Assembly (NCBI GenBank): GCA_029721515.1
Contig: CM056559.1
Span: 2,977,001 to 3,041,000 of the forward strand
Direction of reading: 5' to 3'
Source: Synanceia verrucosa
Taxonomy: Eukaryota; Chordata; Actinopteri; Perciformes; Synanceiidae
Length of the DNA stretch: 64,000 nucleotides
The notes beneath the pieces are model-generated. The model was not told where the DNA came from and did not search any database. It worked only from the letters and a program-made list of their open reading frames with translations. Position numbers and translations under genes: made by a program. Positions 14,122 through 27,208 of this stretch are shown one piece after another. How positions within the stretch are numbered: the stretch's first letter is position 1; the number at the start of each line of letters is the position of its first letter.

Positions 14122-14575
14122 TTAACTGTTTGAGTGCCATTGATGTATTTCAACGTCAAAGTGGTTTTTCGGCAGTGGGTCGTCGATCGCGGTCTCCCTC
14201 AGCCTGTGAGTAATTTTGGGGCTTCTGGGAGATGTAGTCAGAGCATAAAGAGACGGTATACACCACAGAGATCAAAAGAGGAAGTGGAGACGATCGAGAT
14301 TAGAGAGCAAAGCAAACGGAATCTTGACAATAAGTGGTGATTTTGGTGAAAGTGTCCTCTACTCTACCTCTGATAAAACAAGAATGGAACAAGGTAAAAA
14401 CAAACATTTTTTTCATGATGAAATAGAGAGTCTCTTCTTTCATTTGAGCTATTCACTGTTTTCAGAGTCATAGTACAAAATATTCTGTGGGTCTAGAAAT
14501 ATGACTCAAAATGGCTAAAAACTCTGGAACAAGACACTTTCTGTTTCATAAAACAGCTGGCACTCAATGAGTAAA
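14122..14575. mobile_element. Short terminal-inverted-repeat transposon (MITE-like), copy 2
   Basis: This is the fuller copy of the element at 846-1237. Terminal repeats TTAACTGTTTGAGTGCCA and TGGCACTCAATGAGTAAA are near complements. The inner segment 14254-14318 is missing from copy 1. Superfamily unknown; the ends alone do not settle it. Confidence 0.85.
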
Positions 14576-14604
14576 GACAAGGAAGTAAAAAAGACGTGTT
14601 CAGT

Positions 14605-14745
14605 TGTCTTGGGGAGTTTTTCCTTAGTCGATGTGAGGGTCATTTGTAAAGGACAGAGGGTGTCATATCCTGTACAGATTGTAAAGCCCAATGGGGCAAA
14701 TTCATAATTTGTGATATTGGGCTATACCAATAAACTTGACTTTAC
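14605..14745 (+). mobile_element. LINE 3' end (fish L2-like tail)
   Basis: The stretch contains GGGAGTTTTTCCTTAGTCGA, AAAGGACAGAGGGTGTC, CTGTACAGATTGTAAAGCCC, GATATTGGGCTATAC and AATAAACTTGACTT. This is the 3' terminal sequence I associate with abundant fish L2-type retrotransposons. Only the tail is present (5' truncated). It lies 30 bases after MITE copy 2. Confidence 0.75.
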
Positions 14746-15499
14746 TCTTTGCTCAAATATTTGAGATGGATGTCAAAATGTTTCTGTGTTACTATCCTGC
14801 TCTTGCCATCACTATCAAGATATAGGAGGTGGAGAATGGAAATAGGAAACAAGAAAAAAGGAGAAACTAAAACATAAAGTACATGTTTTCAGCACCCTAA
14901 GATACGTTTCTCTTTATTCTCTTAATCCCTAAATGTGACATCCTCGACTATGACTTACTATGACTTCAGTATGTCTTCCTGGATTTCTCTCAAACATCAC
15001 ACAGTCCAGTCCTGAGCACCCCTACACCACTTCCACAGTTCCACTATAGCGCCAGCTGGGCCAGAATATATGCAGGACTAAACCATTACACGACTAAATA
15101 TGAAACCATGTAATTATGGAGTAACACAGCCTGGAGGGTTAATTCACCCAACTTTAAATGTTAACACGAGCGCAGAGCTCTTCTCCATTCACACAACAGA
15201 CGTCCACGGCGCCTGTTAAGCCTTTTTTCTTCTGTATTAACAGTCAGACGTATCACAGTTTCTGGTAACAGTAGCAGCATGAGTCAGAGCCTCAGAGGGG
15301 AATGAAACCCATGCTGTGTGGTTTTCCAGCATTAAATGGAAGACATCAGATGATATCCTTACAGTTTGTGATTCTGCTGACAGATTAAACTCAGCGTCGG
15401 CCTGTAACTCTGTAACTTTGCCTCCCACAGGAGGTCACCAGTTCACAGTGTGCAGCCTCTTATCGCCTCTCCGTGTCTTTTCTTCATCGAGCTGCTGCT

Positions 15500-15513
15500 G
15501 TATCCATGGCAAC
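15500..15513. promoter_or_regulatory. RFX X-box-like palindrome
   Basis: GTATCCATGGCAAC is a full match to the X-box pattern GTnnCCatGGnAAC. No gene start is visible next to it. Confidence 0.4.
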
Positions 15514-15954
15514 GGGCACACAATGGAAAAACTAAAATTAAAAAAAAAACAAAAACGCACACACCTATTCACACGCACAGGTTGAGAAAAGAGGATATAA
15601 CCGGCTTGAGAAGGAACATGTACAAACACATTCAGGCTGGAGACCAAGTCAAGACCGCAAGAGGCCGGCAGGAACCTGGATCAAACAGATCCAGATATGA
15701 CAAGCACACATTTAGCTGGAGCACTGGATCAGGTGGAAGAAGGTATTATATTCAGATTTAAACCCATTCGTCTTCTTGCGCAGAATTTGATGTCTGCAGT
15801 CTCTGTGTCGTCCTTTAGCATCTTCATGTCAACACATCTGTGTTATTATTAGAAGCTAAAGCAACAGTTGTAGGATTAAAGAGTGAGGACGTCGGCTAAA
15901 GGTAGGAATAGAGGATCGATGAAACAAAGGACTGGCTGATCGTGTCATGTGTGA

Positions 15955-16215
15955 AACCAAAAGTTACCAAACCATGATCTTTTTTCTAACCATAACCAAG
16001 TAGTTTTGTTGCCTAAACCTAACCACAACCATTTTCCAATGTCGTGTTTGGCAAAGTTACCACGTGTGGAAAAAATGCTTCAAAATATGACTGAATAGGG
16101 GAGATTACAGCTTCAACAAATTCAAGTACAAGAAGCCAGTTAGCTTAGCTTAGCATGAAGACTGGACATGGGGAAACTGCTAGACTGGCTCTGTCAAAAG
16201 ACAACACCTGCATCC
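15955..16215. repeat. Fish interspersed repeats (CCTAAACCTAACC and GCTTAGCTTAGCAT types)
   Basis: TAACCATAACCAAGTAGTTT and TTGCCTAAACCTAACCACAA (15980-16030) are followed by CAGTTAGCTTAGCTTAGCAT and GAAGACTGGACATGGGGAAA (16136-16180). Both word sets recur widely in percomorph genomes. They support the taxonomic guess. Confidence 0.6.
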
Positions 16216-16711
16216 CTAACGCTGTCCTAAGAGGATGCAACAAGTCAGTGTCATTGTTTTCTGTTATATATTTAGTATTTATTTATTTATTTAGTTATCT
16301 CAAAGGTTTCTGTCATTTATATCTTATCCGGCCTTGTGCCACACTCTTGTTATATTTTTTTTGCTCAATGTGAGCGAGGAACAGCTGATCAGTTGAACTG
16401 AAATGAGGAGATCTGAATGATTTGTGCCCATTTCACTACTAAACCCTGGAGGGAGACTGATCCAGGTTCGATCTACGTTTCCGGTTTGTTTACGTGACGT
16501 AACAGAGGAGCAGATTTAACAGATTCAGTGAGAAAAAGAGAAAAAGAGAAAAGAGAACGTCCCATGTTGTTTTCTGCTGCTCATTCTTCCTCCACTCTCT
16601 AATCGACAGCAATCTGTTTTGTGACCTGCGTCCCCAGGTGTGGAGGTGAGGGGTCAGCGCTTTATGGCGGAGCGGGTGGAGGTCGGGACCTGAGAGCCGT
16701 GGAATTTGGGT

Positions 16712-16725
16712 GTCGCCATGGCAAT
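16712..16725. promoter_or_regulatory. RFX X-box-like palindrome
   Basis: GTCGCCATGGCAAT matches the X-box pattern but for the last base. It is followed by CACAATGG, a SOX-type word. Confidence 0.4.
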
Positions 16726-19700
16726 CACAATGGAGCAGCGAGAATGACAGGTAGCCCCCAGGGGCCGTAAATAACAGATATGCTCTCATACTTATGGGAA
16801 GGAGTCAGAGGAGGAGGGGGGGCTCTAAAAGCCTGGTGGAGCTCAGAACAGGAAATGAGTACAAGAGGGAAGGACGGGGAAAACAAAAACAGACAAATGG
16901 GAAAAGATAATTGCATTTGAGGAGCAAAGGAATGCCACGAGCTGAGGGGCAGATATATCTCATGTCTCATAAAACCACGTGAACAGTGTAAATTTAAGTG
17001 TCTGCAATATTTGGAATAGTCTTTGATCTGTGATCTGATAAATATGTTTAAGAGTAAATCACAAAACTGAAAACTGGATAAAAAAAACAAATTGGCACAA
17101 GTGATTGGATCACTTGAAATCAGTTTTATAGTTGAAACTTTGAAGAGTGGACATAAAGATAGACTGCAGACACATACAAATTTATTTCATCATATCTCAG
17201 GAAACGGAGCAGCAGATTATAAAAAAATCGTCCAGATCTCCTGAGGCAATGTGAGCTTGAGACGGGGCCAGCTTCATCCCAAACACTTTGCCTGTCTGGC
17301 TTGTCAAAATGTGGAATGAGCAGCAGAGAAGAGGCAAGTTGTTTAAACGTGTTTGAGAAGCACAAGCAGAGACAAAGGCAAGCAACACTTTGCTTCGGAC
17401 CGAGCGTTAAACAACTGGTTTCTTCACAAAACTCACACTGTCTGATGTGACTTCATGTGAAAAAACTCCCCTGAACCTGGTAATGATGGTAAAACCTCTC
17501 TTTAGAATGTGGAAAACTTAGATTACTAACTAGAAAAACGTACAGGCGCCATTATGTCCGACTTACTGCTTTATTTTCAGCTGCACGATCAGTAACGTTT
17601 CCATGTTTTCCCTCTCCTTTTCTTGCGTGCACAATGGCTCCATACAACTGGCCGTGGGGCACTTATTGATCTGTCCGAACAATCCCAAAATAGAGCTGGA
17701 AACTGGACACCGCGCCTCTTTCTGCACTCTGTCAGTTGAGCCGACAGAGAATAAGGGACTCAGGTGTATACAAAATAAAGAGATGGGGAGGAATGGCCCA
17801 TCTCTCAAGCAGAGGAGGGGGGAGTGAGTCCTTCACCCACCCCCAGGGTAGGTCACAGTCCCTGGCCTCTGACCTCGCTCTGAAAGAAGGGAATTTAGGG
17901 GAGGGAGATAGAAACATGTTTGAGCAGAGCGAGAGGGAACAAAGAGTCAACACAAGTAACACATCTACATTTAAAGTAGCACCATCAGTTAGAACAATCC
18001 TCAGACAACTTTCCAATAATTTATAAATGCAATCATGCATTTATGCAGTTTAATAGGATCTTTTTTTTTTATCCCTGCAGCCTCTCAAAATAGCCTGTCA
18101 TCATGCACATACCTGAGTGATGCTGATCAGAAACTCTCTGTGCTGTTCAGCCTTGGAGCCACTTCACAGGTTTGTTCATCTCTGTTGTTCTTCACTTTTC
18201 TTCTTTAATCTGCATTAAAGGGCTTGGTGACCTCTGACCCCTCATGCATCTGTCTCAGTAGGCATGTGCCTTCCAGATGTGGACGTACTTGACTCCTAGA
18301 CTGCAAACCAAGAGATGCAAAGAGGCTTCAGTAGATGGCAGCACAAAAAGTTTACATGCAGAGAACAAACAAGTCATTTTTTAAAAAAATGAATGTGAAA
18401 AATGTTTCATGTTCAGCTGTTTAGCAAGCATTTAGGAACTGAATCTCTGCTCCCACACATGTGATAGCTCATCAGCGTACGGCCAAAATTTTCTTCAAAT
18501 GAGAACGACAACCACTGAATGAAGAATGACCATTGCAGAGGATTCAAAAATTTTTTTAAAAAATGATAAAATAAGCACAGTTAGAGCCACCATAATGATC
18601 TCATTCCTTTAAAATAAAGTCAGCGACAACATGTGATTAGTTACATCGCTTCCTGCTCCAGATGTTCAGAGTCTATAAAAACCTCATTGTGTGTTTAAGT
18701 GTGTGTCCTCTGTGGACCCTGCCCAGCAGCTGTTCAAGAAAATATTACAGTCACTTGCTAAAATAAATCTCATTCACATGAGAAATGAGGGACAGCTTTC
18801 AATAGTAATACTTATTCAGTGTAATGGTGAGGAAAGTAGCGATGATAGGCTTGATGGGGAAGACCCTTGTCACAAAAATGAAGGGTCGAGGTCTGGTTTC
18901 TCTGACCGTGTGTTCAGTGCAAGGCACATTTTAGGGGCTGCACATTTGCAAGCATACATGGATAGATACAGACCCCTTAGTGCCAATACTCAGTGTTGAC
19001 ATGCTTTATATTGCAAAGGTTACAAGATGCTGCTGTGACAAAGTGTTGGTATTCTGACCTGGGAATAAGAAGCTGTAAAAAACTGAGAGAAGAAAAAAAG
19101 GAGCAGAAACAACTGGTAGCTTCTGAGAATCACACCAGTATATGTTCATGACTTCCATTTCTATGTCAGCACTGTTTAGGGTAAATCAGCTCAGGCTGTA
19201 TAAAAGGTCCAATGGTCAAATTCGCTAGAATGACGCAAGAATCACTTTCTGTCTGAGCGCGATGTGAGACGTGACGTGAGTTGATGCTTTTAGTTTCTCT
19301 AATACGTCACTTGGCTTGAGACATAAAGGCAATAACTAATAATGATAACTCGTGCATGTCACATCATTGTACTTGTTGCAAGAACTTGTGTAGACTTGAC
19401 AGAAATTTGACTGTTGCTTTGAACTTGTCTCAACGGACTCAAACCTCAACATGAACCTGCATGAACTGGTTTCCACTAACTCCATCAGCTGGACCCCAGT
19501 TTGCTTCCTAATAAGGGCTCCACCCTTCTTCATAACCCTGCTTGCCCTTCAGCTCCAGTCTCCCACAGATGAGGAATTTCAAACCACCCTGATCTGTAAA
19601 TTCACCATACATGTATGACTTTTTTTTCGCCCCTCACTACCACCACCACCACCACCTCCACCTCATCTCGTCACTCTTCATTAGAGATATTTTCTCAGTG

Positions 19701-20834
19701 CCCCAAAGCTTTCAGCACCACAACACACTCTTTCCCTGTCCGATTAAGCACACTAACAAGCTTAGCCGGTGTGTGAAAGCCAGATTTACCGCTGCACCTC
19801 TATGTTGGTAATTATTGGTAGAGCACACTGTAACAATTCTGGTTATAAAACCGCTTGCTGCTCTGTCACGGTCCACCTCCCCACTGACCTCCATCTTTCC
19901 TTCGCACCATCTCTCTCTTGATCTGCTGCTCCCTCTCTTTCCAGCTTAACTCCAGCTCCAGGATTCTCAGCCGAACCGAAGAGCCAAGAGAGTCAGAAAG
20001 AGAGAGAGCCCTCTCTTCATGGAGGGGGGAAAATGCTGAGAACAAGTCAGAGTGAGAAAGGAGGCCATTGTAGGGGGCTGGCCTGGGGACAAGTCATCCA
20101 TTCAGATGCAGCCAGCCGTGTACAATGGCTAAACTAACATCATTGACATTTGGAGTTGCCCAAGCTTTAGAGCAAGAGGAAAGGGGAGGAGTGGAGGGGT
20201 CGCCGTCAGGAGCAGGGAGGCTGACGAGAGCGGCGGCGTTGGAAAAAGCTCTTCAGAGACACCAGCCATTGATCAGAAATTCATGTCAGCAGCTGGGATC
20301 AAGACCAGCGTGCCCTCTGTTAGCTTTCATGTGCTAGAGAAAAAGGGGGGGAGGTGAAAAAGGATGGTATGGAGGATGGGAAGACATCTGAGATAGCCAC
20401 TTTTCCTAAACCCGGTCCCCATGGACCTTCAGGGTCTACAACCCGGGGCCACCAGGGTGATGGAGAACAGACTGAGGCTCGATCAAAGTGCTCAGATAGC
20501 GCTGCTTGTTACCCTCTATTAGCTGCCATCAAGGGATGCTGTGCTTTGATTAATGACAAAGTGAGCAGCCAAGTGGCCGTCATGGCAGCTACTAATGAGT
20601 CATTCAACTGCTCTTGACTGATATGGATGTAGCCGGGTATCAGTGACAGTGTGGTGCCAGACGGAGATTTTCTGCCCTTAAAATTCCTCCGTATAAATGC
20701 TTCAGCATGACCAGATAGATAGCAGCGTCCTGTTTCTGGGAGATGAAGACCAGGTCACATAGCTCTGCTGACTGGACCGTTTGTCATACCGTACAAAACA
20801 TCTTTTAAGTTGTGTAATCATGAATTTCTTCATT

Positions 20835-21050
20835 ACCGCCGCCAAGGAGGTTATGTTTTCACCAGAGTTTGTTTATTTATTAGTTGGTTTGCAAAATAAC
20901 TCAAAAAGTTGTGGACGGATTTTGACGAAATTTTCAGGGTTGGTCAGAAGTGACCTAACTCCTTGGCAGCCAACTTTAAATAAAAAGTCGCCACCGCCTT
21001 GGCGGAGGTCTGCGCTCTCTGAGTGCTTTTCTAGTTTTTTTCTAGTTTTT
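20835..21050. repeat. Interspersed repeat with CCGCCAAGG / CCTTGGCGG ends
   Basis: It begins ACCGCCGCCAAGGAGGTTAT and ends CCTTGGCGGAGGTCTGCGCT followed by CTCTGAGTGC. The internal TGGACGGATTTTGACGAAAT is the hallmark of a very common animal repeat family. It is non-coding. The family name is not certain from the sequence. Confidence 0.75.
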
Positions 21051-24000
21051 CACCAGTTTGAAGTCAGTTAGCTCAGAATAACTTCAGCCACTTCAACTAT
21101 TCTTATTTCTACCTCAACACCTTCAGATACTGTATATATATTTGTTTTAACTACTTTTCTTTCAAACATGGTTCTAGCAAGGATCACCTGTAAGGAGCAG
21201 GCAACAGGTGATAGAGAGAGTCTATATGGGGATCACAGAGGCAATTCTGGGGTGGAAGAATGCTGAATCGCTGGCCGGATGGTTCGACTTCATGATCCAA
21301 ATGTTAATGTCTGCCACGGAGCCAAGAATTTGATGCCGTTCCAGCATCTTTTTTGGCCCACGGCTATCTGGTCAAACAACTGGGGATGACCGGGGGCACT
21401 GTGGTCTGAGTCCTGTAGTTGGCAGCGTCTCTCTGGAGGACACAGTCCAGCGTTCTCCAGGGACAGGCCACATCAACGCACGCCTGCCTGATGACGTCCA
21501 CGAGCTGAGGGGAAGCTTGTGAAGGCACACACTTTGTTTGAACAAGCCTGTGTGTGCGGCTGAGGGGGTAAACAGGCCTGGACCACCTAGCCTGCTGTGA
21601 CTGGAGGCAGCCTGGTAAGGCCCGTGTTACCGTATCCCTGCCTGGGTCAAGCTGTAGTACCGCAGCATCACCATGAAGGTCCTGACTGCTGTTCTGCCGG
21701 CTCGCTGGGGCCCTTGAGGGCAAGCCCCCCCCCCCTCCACTCATGCCTGTGATTCAGCAGGAGCAGCTCAGTCTCTTGAATGCAATAACAGCTGCTAAAA
21801 GCAACAAACTGAGAACCTGATATATACTGTGAAGGACTGACCCTTGCTCATGAATCAGCCATGGACAGGAGGTACTTGAGCAAGGGTCATGAACAGAAAA
21901 CCCTGCAATGCCCTATAGATCCCCTTGCCTAACCGCCAGGCTATTTTTGGGTCACCCTCCACGTATCAAACATGCTCCAAATGTCTCCTCGGCGAGGGGA
22001 GAGTGTCCTCAGGTTGATTTAAAGCAGATGATATTTTGTGGGGTTTATGTTTTGTAGGGCTTTTTTCAAATCCAGTCACTTGCTGCGTCCCAGCATTTGT
22101 TCAAAGATGTGTCACAACGGCACAGGCAGATGCTTTTCATATGACACTGAAATTACAGAAACATAGTCATTGACGTGCTGCCATAGCTACTGGTCTGTTT
22201 GGACAAGATATGAGGCATCCACCTTTATGACCCTCGCGGAGATGAATAGATGTATGCATGCTGTGTGATTATAGACGTTAACACATAACTGCAACCAGCA
22301 CGCCGAGAGCCAGCGGTTCCTTCGTCATGCATTCCCAGGGTGCATCGCGTTCTGACAGCTGTCGGGGCCTGTTAACACCCCGATCAGCGATGTGATTACG
22401 ACTCTCTTAAGATACTGAACCACACGCAGCTCCTGTTGGACAAAGACGGGCCTGTCCATGCCGCCTGGGAGATCCTGACACAACCCCAGCTGGAAGAGTC
22501 AGTACATTTATCTGGGCCAGTGTCCAGCTCACCTTCTGTGTCCTGGGAGGCTGGGGGCACAGGGAGCTATGTTCCCCTTGGCGAACAGAGGAGGGGGTGT
22601 TACAATTGATACCCACACTGTATACAATCAACACTCATAAGGTGCCATGGTGGGCCACCCCCTGAGCAAAGGCCACCCAACGGACTCGACTCCTGGATAC
22701 AGAGATTTAGGCTGTTAAATGTTTTTATGTTGATGTTTTTCATTTTTTTTCAATCTGTTTGTGCGCGTGTGTGCGTGTGTGCGTGTGTGTCTGGGATTTC
22801 AATGTGTATTTTCAATTTAATAACAGCAAGTCCAATGGGTAAAACATCCCTGTCCTTCGAAATTGAGGGATGTCCTGCCAACACCTCAGTGCATCTGGCA
22901 TAGACATTTCTGCAGCAGTGATCAAAAGGCAATTCAGTGAGAAACATGACCATAGAGGCTGCAGAGCGACTCCTAATGAGCACCTCGTGTGGTTTATTTC
23001 ACCTGAGATGTGACTGAGGGGTTAATTGTCAGCTCAACACTGGCAGCATGATGTGACAGAGGAGAAGGAAGTAGAGACTGTTTTATTGTTGGGTGTGAAA
23101 CCAATGTTTGAGATGTTGCATTACAGCATGTTAGACATCTTTCAGATATGACATGATGTCCATTAATGTGCACGGTGTCAACAGAGGGAGCATTATATGA
23201 CTGATCAGAGGCATTTTTTACTCTGAGAAGATTTGATCCCAAAATCAAAATATTTTAAAAATGCAAAGTTTGTAACCTGCTTCTTTGATAAAGATGACAT
23301 CAGTTTTCATTTCGAGTCACATAAATTGTAATAAATTCCACTGGAGACCCTGGATCACCTAAGTTTCCTGGTATTGGCAATCTCATTTCAGACTTCACCA
23401 CTGTGCTCTGAGGTCTCACCTTTGACCTTTAGCTTTACTGGACATCTCAGGAAATATCCAGAGCCTTTACTGAGAACGGCGCTCCCATCTTGGTTTTTCA
23501 TTGGAAACAGGAAGTAGCCTTAAAGAATCAGACATGTCTCTCTCTGTGCGTCTTCCTCTCATCTCTGTGCAGACCGTCCATCCTGAACTGCTCTGGCCCA
23601 GCCATGACCAGCAACCAACAACATAATTCAATTGTCTTTTTCTCCACAGGCAATGAATAAACTCTGAATAGTAAATCAGCACTGTGGTGTCTCATCTCTG
23701 GACTGGAGTTCAGCTCTGATGGGTCCACAGGGGCTCAGATGGAGAGAGACCAAGCAAGGCTCCACTCCATCCCCTGCTGGTGCAAATCAAAATAAAAGCC
23801 CATCTGAAAGGCTCAGCATGTGCTCAAGTCATTTGAGGCCCTGTCAAGAAATGTATCCCTGATTCCCATCTACATATTGACAGACATAAATCAAAAGTGT
23901 CTTCCTGACTTCTCAGTCTCTGCCTCTGGCTGCACAGGGTGTGATGAAACACAGCAGAGCGGCATGGTGAACGATGAGCCGCCCATATTTTTACATCCAT

Positions 24001-24341
24001 GTATTGTTGTGTTACTCAAAAAAGTTAAGAGATACAGTATTGATGCACTACAAATTACAAAAGACAAGCAAATGAAGAAAACACATCCACCCAAAAGGGG
24101 AGTAATTTATTAACACAGTGACAGAATTTGGTCAGATTCTGTCATGAAACTAAAATCCTGGATCCAAATCTTTTTTCCCTGAGTCGAGAATCTTTGGCTT
24201 TTAAACACAGTTTACCTCCTGTACATAAATGTGTGTGTTTGCGTGTGTGTTAAACAAAGGAGGAGCAGCAGATGTTGGTGTTTTGTCAGAATAATTTGGT
24301 GGGAACTTTTATGAGCTGCACAAGGCCACAGCTGGGGTACA

Positions 24342-24396
24342 GGTGGGTGGGTAGATGGGTAGATAGATGGATGGATAGATGGATGGATGGTTGGTT
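24342..24396. repeat. Tetranucleotide (GGTA/GATG)n microsatellite
   Basis: Mixed GGTG, GATG, GATA and GGTT units in tandem. Confidence 0.9.
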
Positions 24397-27165
24397 GTGG
24401 GGAGGTTTAGATAAGAGCAGAACCCCTAGACCCCTTGAGGACAAAACCTTGTTCTGGGTCAAAATCAGCCCGAGAGTTAGGCATACAGACAGAGGGAGCT
24501 GGAGCATCCAAAGCAGATGAACATTATCCAAATGCTTTATATGATGTTCCTCATCATATACCGTAGTCCCTGTGTTTTTAATGATAACACAGGTCTGGCT
24601 ACACAAAGATTTTTTTCAGCATGGATGCACCCGCTGACCAGATCAAACGCATGCCCTGACAAACTGCACAACTAAAGTATATGAGGCAATGAGAGAGAAA
24701 CAAAATTATGAAAAGAAAAGCAAGACATACAGAGTGGCAATTACCTCAGCTCTTGGCAGGGGCTCTAATTAAAACCAAACTTGTTTCCTTCAGTGAACAA
24801 ACATGACAGGCGCTCAGCAGAGGAGCTTTTTTTTCCTCTCCTGCCAAAATATTAAGTGAGTGCAGGTGCTCCAGGAATGTCTACAAGGGAGGGGGGCAAG
24901 GCAGAGCTGACCTTTTTCCTCTCTCCATTGTGTATGTGAGTCTCCATATGTGTGTTTATTTATGTATTTGCGCATGTGTTTCCTCCAATCCTCTGACTGT
25001 TTTCACGCATGCTTTGGTTGCACGGCAGAGGAGCACACCCAGCAGTTTGTCTTAGCGCCCCTCTGCACCTTCACTGTGGTAGAAAACTGGAGCAAAAGCA
25101 AATGATTGTTATGTTATTCGGGAGAGGCTGGGGGCTGCCCTAAGCAGGACCAGATGCAAGGGTCCTGGCAGCTCCTGGGCCTGACTGAGGGAGCCTCGGT
25201 AGCCCCAGTGGAGCCTCTGACAGGATCCACCGAGGCTTGGCAGACGGGACAATTTCCTCTCTGCACCCCCTTACAACACAATGAATACAACAACACCTGA
25301 TCACTGCACTATAAAATTATTCTTTGGCAAAGATATACCTATTAGACGACCAAAGAGGGACATGTGAGAAACACCTACACACTTTTTGTGACTTCTTCGG
25401 AGGGGAAGAATCTCGTCATTTTGCTTACCTCACCACCACGAGGCCATGAAAGTGGCCAATCAGCAGCAGAATGGCACCCCAAGGGACGCTGCTGTCAGAC
25501 GTGATTCAACTCTTTCTGCTTGAGGGACATGCTCGCTAATCACTATGCCACCCCACTGAACTAATAATTGTCCAGAATTCATCATTAATGTCCATCCAAG
25601 GCAATAACTCAAGCTCATTAGCAAAGTTGCACATTTTACCAGTTCCTCTCCTGGAGGTTTGCAGTCACTGTAGCGTATCGTCCAGCCGTCAGCGGCGGGT
25701 TGGAGGAAACACAGGCCTGCAGTGCAGGTGGAGTGTTACATTTTCGTAACTTCCTGCAGGTCAGACATGCCTCGCTAAAGGGGTGATGGGTAGAAAGGGA
25801 CACCTGGTCCAGATTGACACCCTGGGGCCAGGTAACCAGGTGAAGTGCCTGAGGACAGCCTGAAATGAGGCTTCGGTGCAAAGAGAAAGAGATGTGATTG
25901 GAGATTTTGAGCTGTTTGAATTTGCAGACAAAGATGAGGTTTTGGTTTGCAAGATGAATAACGTAGGAACAACACAGCATTTTAATCCACCACTGAAAAC
26001 ATACATTTACTCCTCCTCCTCACTTGAGCATTTTAACTGACACAAGAAGAAATTTAAGCAGATTTATTTTCACTGCTTTGCTCTCTACAACACGACAAGG
26101 ACCACAGGTTGACTGATACTACCTTTCACATAATGCATGCATACACTTTGCCTCCTATTGACGTGAAGCAAGACTCAAGTGAAGGATCATAAAAATGTGA
26201 ACTTTGAGCTCAGCCAACAGAAACACAAATTGATGCATTGAGCTATGATCCAGCGTGAAAGTTTCCATGCATTATTTGAATGAAGTACTTTATATTTTAG
26301 GAGCACAGGCTTTTGCAGCGTATTAACCCTTCCCTGAGAAACACTTCACTTAAAAATGATGTTATTGATGTGCACGTCACAACCGTAACATCACACCTTT
26401 TTCATCACAAGGACAAATGTGTGAATTTACATCGAGCGGCCCTCTAGGACAAGCCTCGTCTACCTCTCTGGCTGTGGTTAAATGCTGGCACTCCTGGTCA
26501 CGTCTGCCCCTCTCATTCCTCCTGAGTCCTACCTCGTAAGGCCAGGCGTCTTGGCACGGCCCTGACGGGGAATTTTCCACAAGTCGACTCTGGAAGGGTT
26601 TCACAGGCTTACCTTTGTCTGTGCTCTGCAAACCCTACTCTCCCACAACCACACTGATACTAAGGATTACTTTCACTGTTGACTATTTCTCTATTAATTA
26701 ATTAGCTTTTTAGTCTAATGATCAAAAATTTGGATCAGTTTTTCCTAATAGCGCAAAATGACGCCCTCAGATGTCTTGTTTTGTCCAAAAGTCAAATATA
26801 TTCAGTTACCTGTCATAAGAGACTCATAAATTCACTCACACATGTGACAGTGACATTAAGTCCAGATGTTGGCATTTTACTGTATACTATGTCCATGACA
26901 TGCAATGCATGATCATAAATACTCTTTAATTCGCTCACACCTCTGCAACATCTTTTAATAATAAAAAGTCTCTTCTCAGTATCCATAAGGTGAAATGCAT
27001 AAAATCAGTTTGCGGCTATGACACCATTGTTGGCTGCTCAAACAAGAATCCTCTTCCTGTTCATATGAAATGAAGTGATAAGCAGGAAGATAAACCTAAT
27101 GTAGCGGTGAGTAAACACTGAGCCATCACTGTCACAAATTAGTGACATTAGTGTAGTTTTAAAAA

Positions 27166-27208
27166 TACAACCCATTAACCTACTTTTCCAGTAGGTTAAT
27201 GGGTTGTA
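27166..27208. repeat. Perfect inverted repeat (18-base stem, 7-base loop)
   Basis: ACAACCCATTAACCTAC (27167-27183) and its exact complement at 27191-27207 flank TTTTCCA; one more T-A pair extends the stem. It is not in simple-sequence DNA, unlike the other hairpins here. A foldback transposon remnant, a structured RNA or chance duplication are all possible. Confidence 0.85.

Noticed and set aside
19710..19721. REST (RE1) half site TTCAGCACCAC
   Set aside because: The right half GGACAGCG is missing at the allowed spacing.
21364..21744. 126-residue open frame on the minus strand
   Set aside because: No recognisable motif or transposon domain; composition is not convincingly protein-like.
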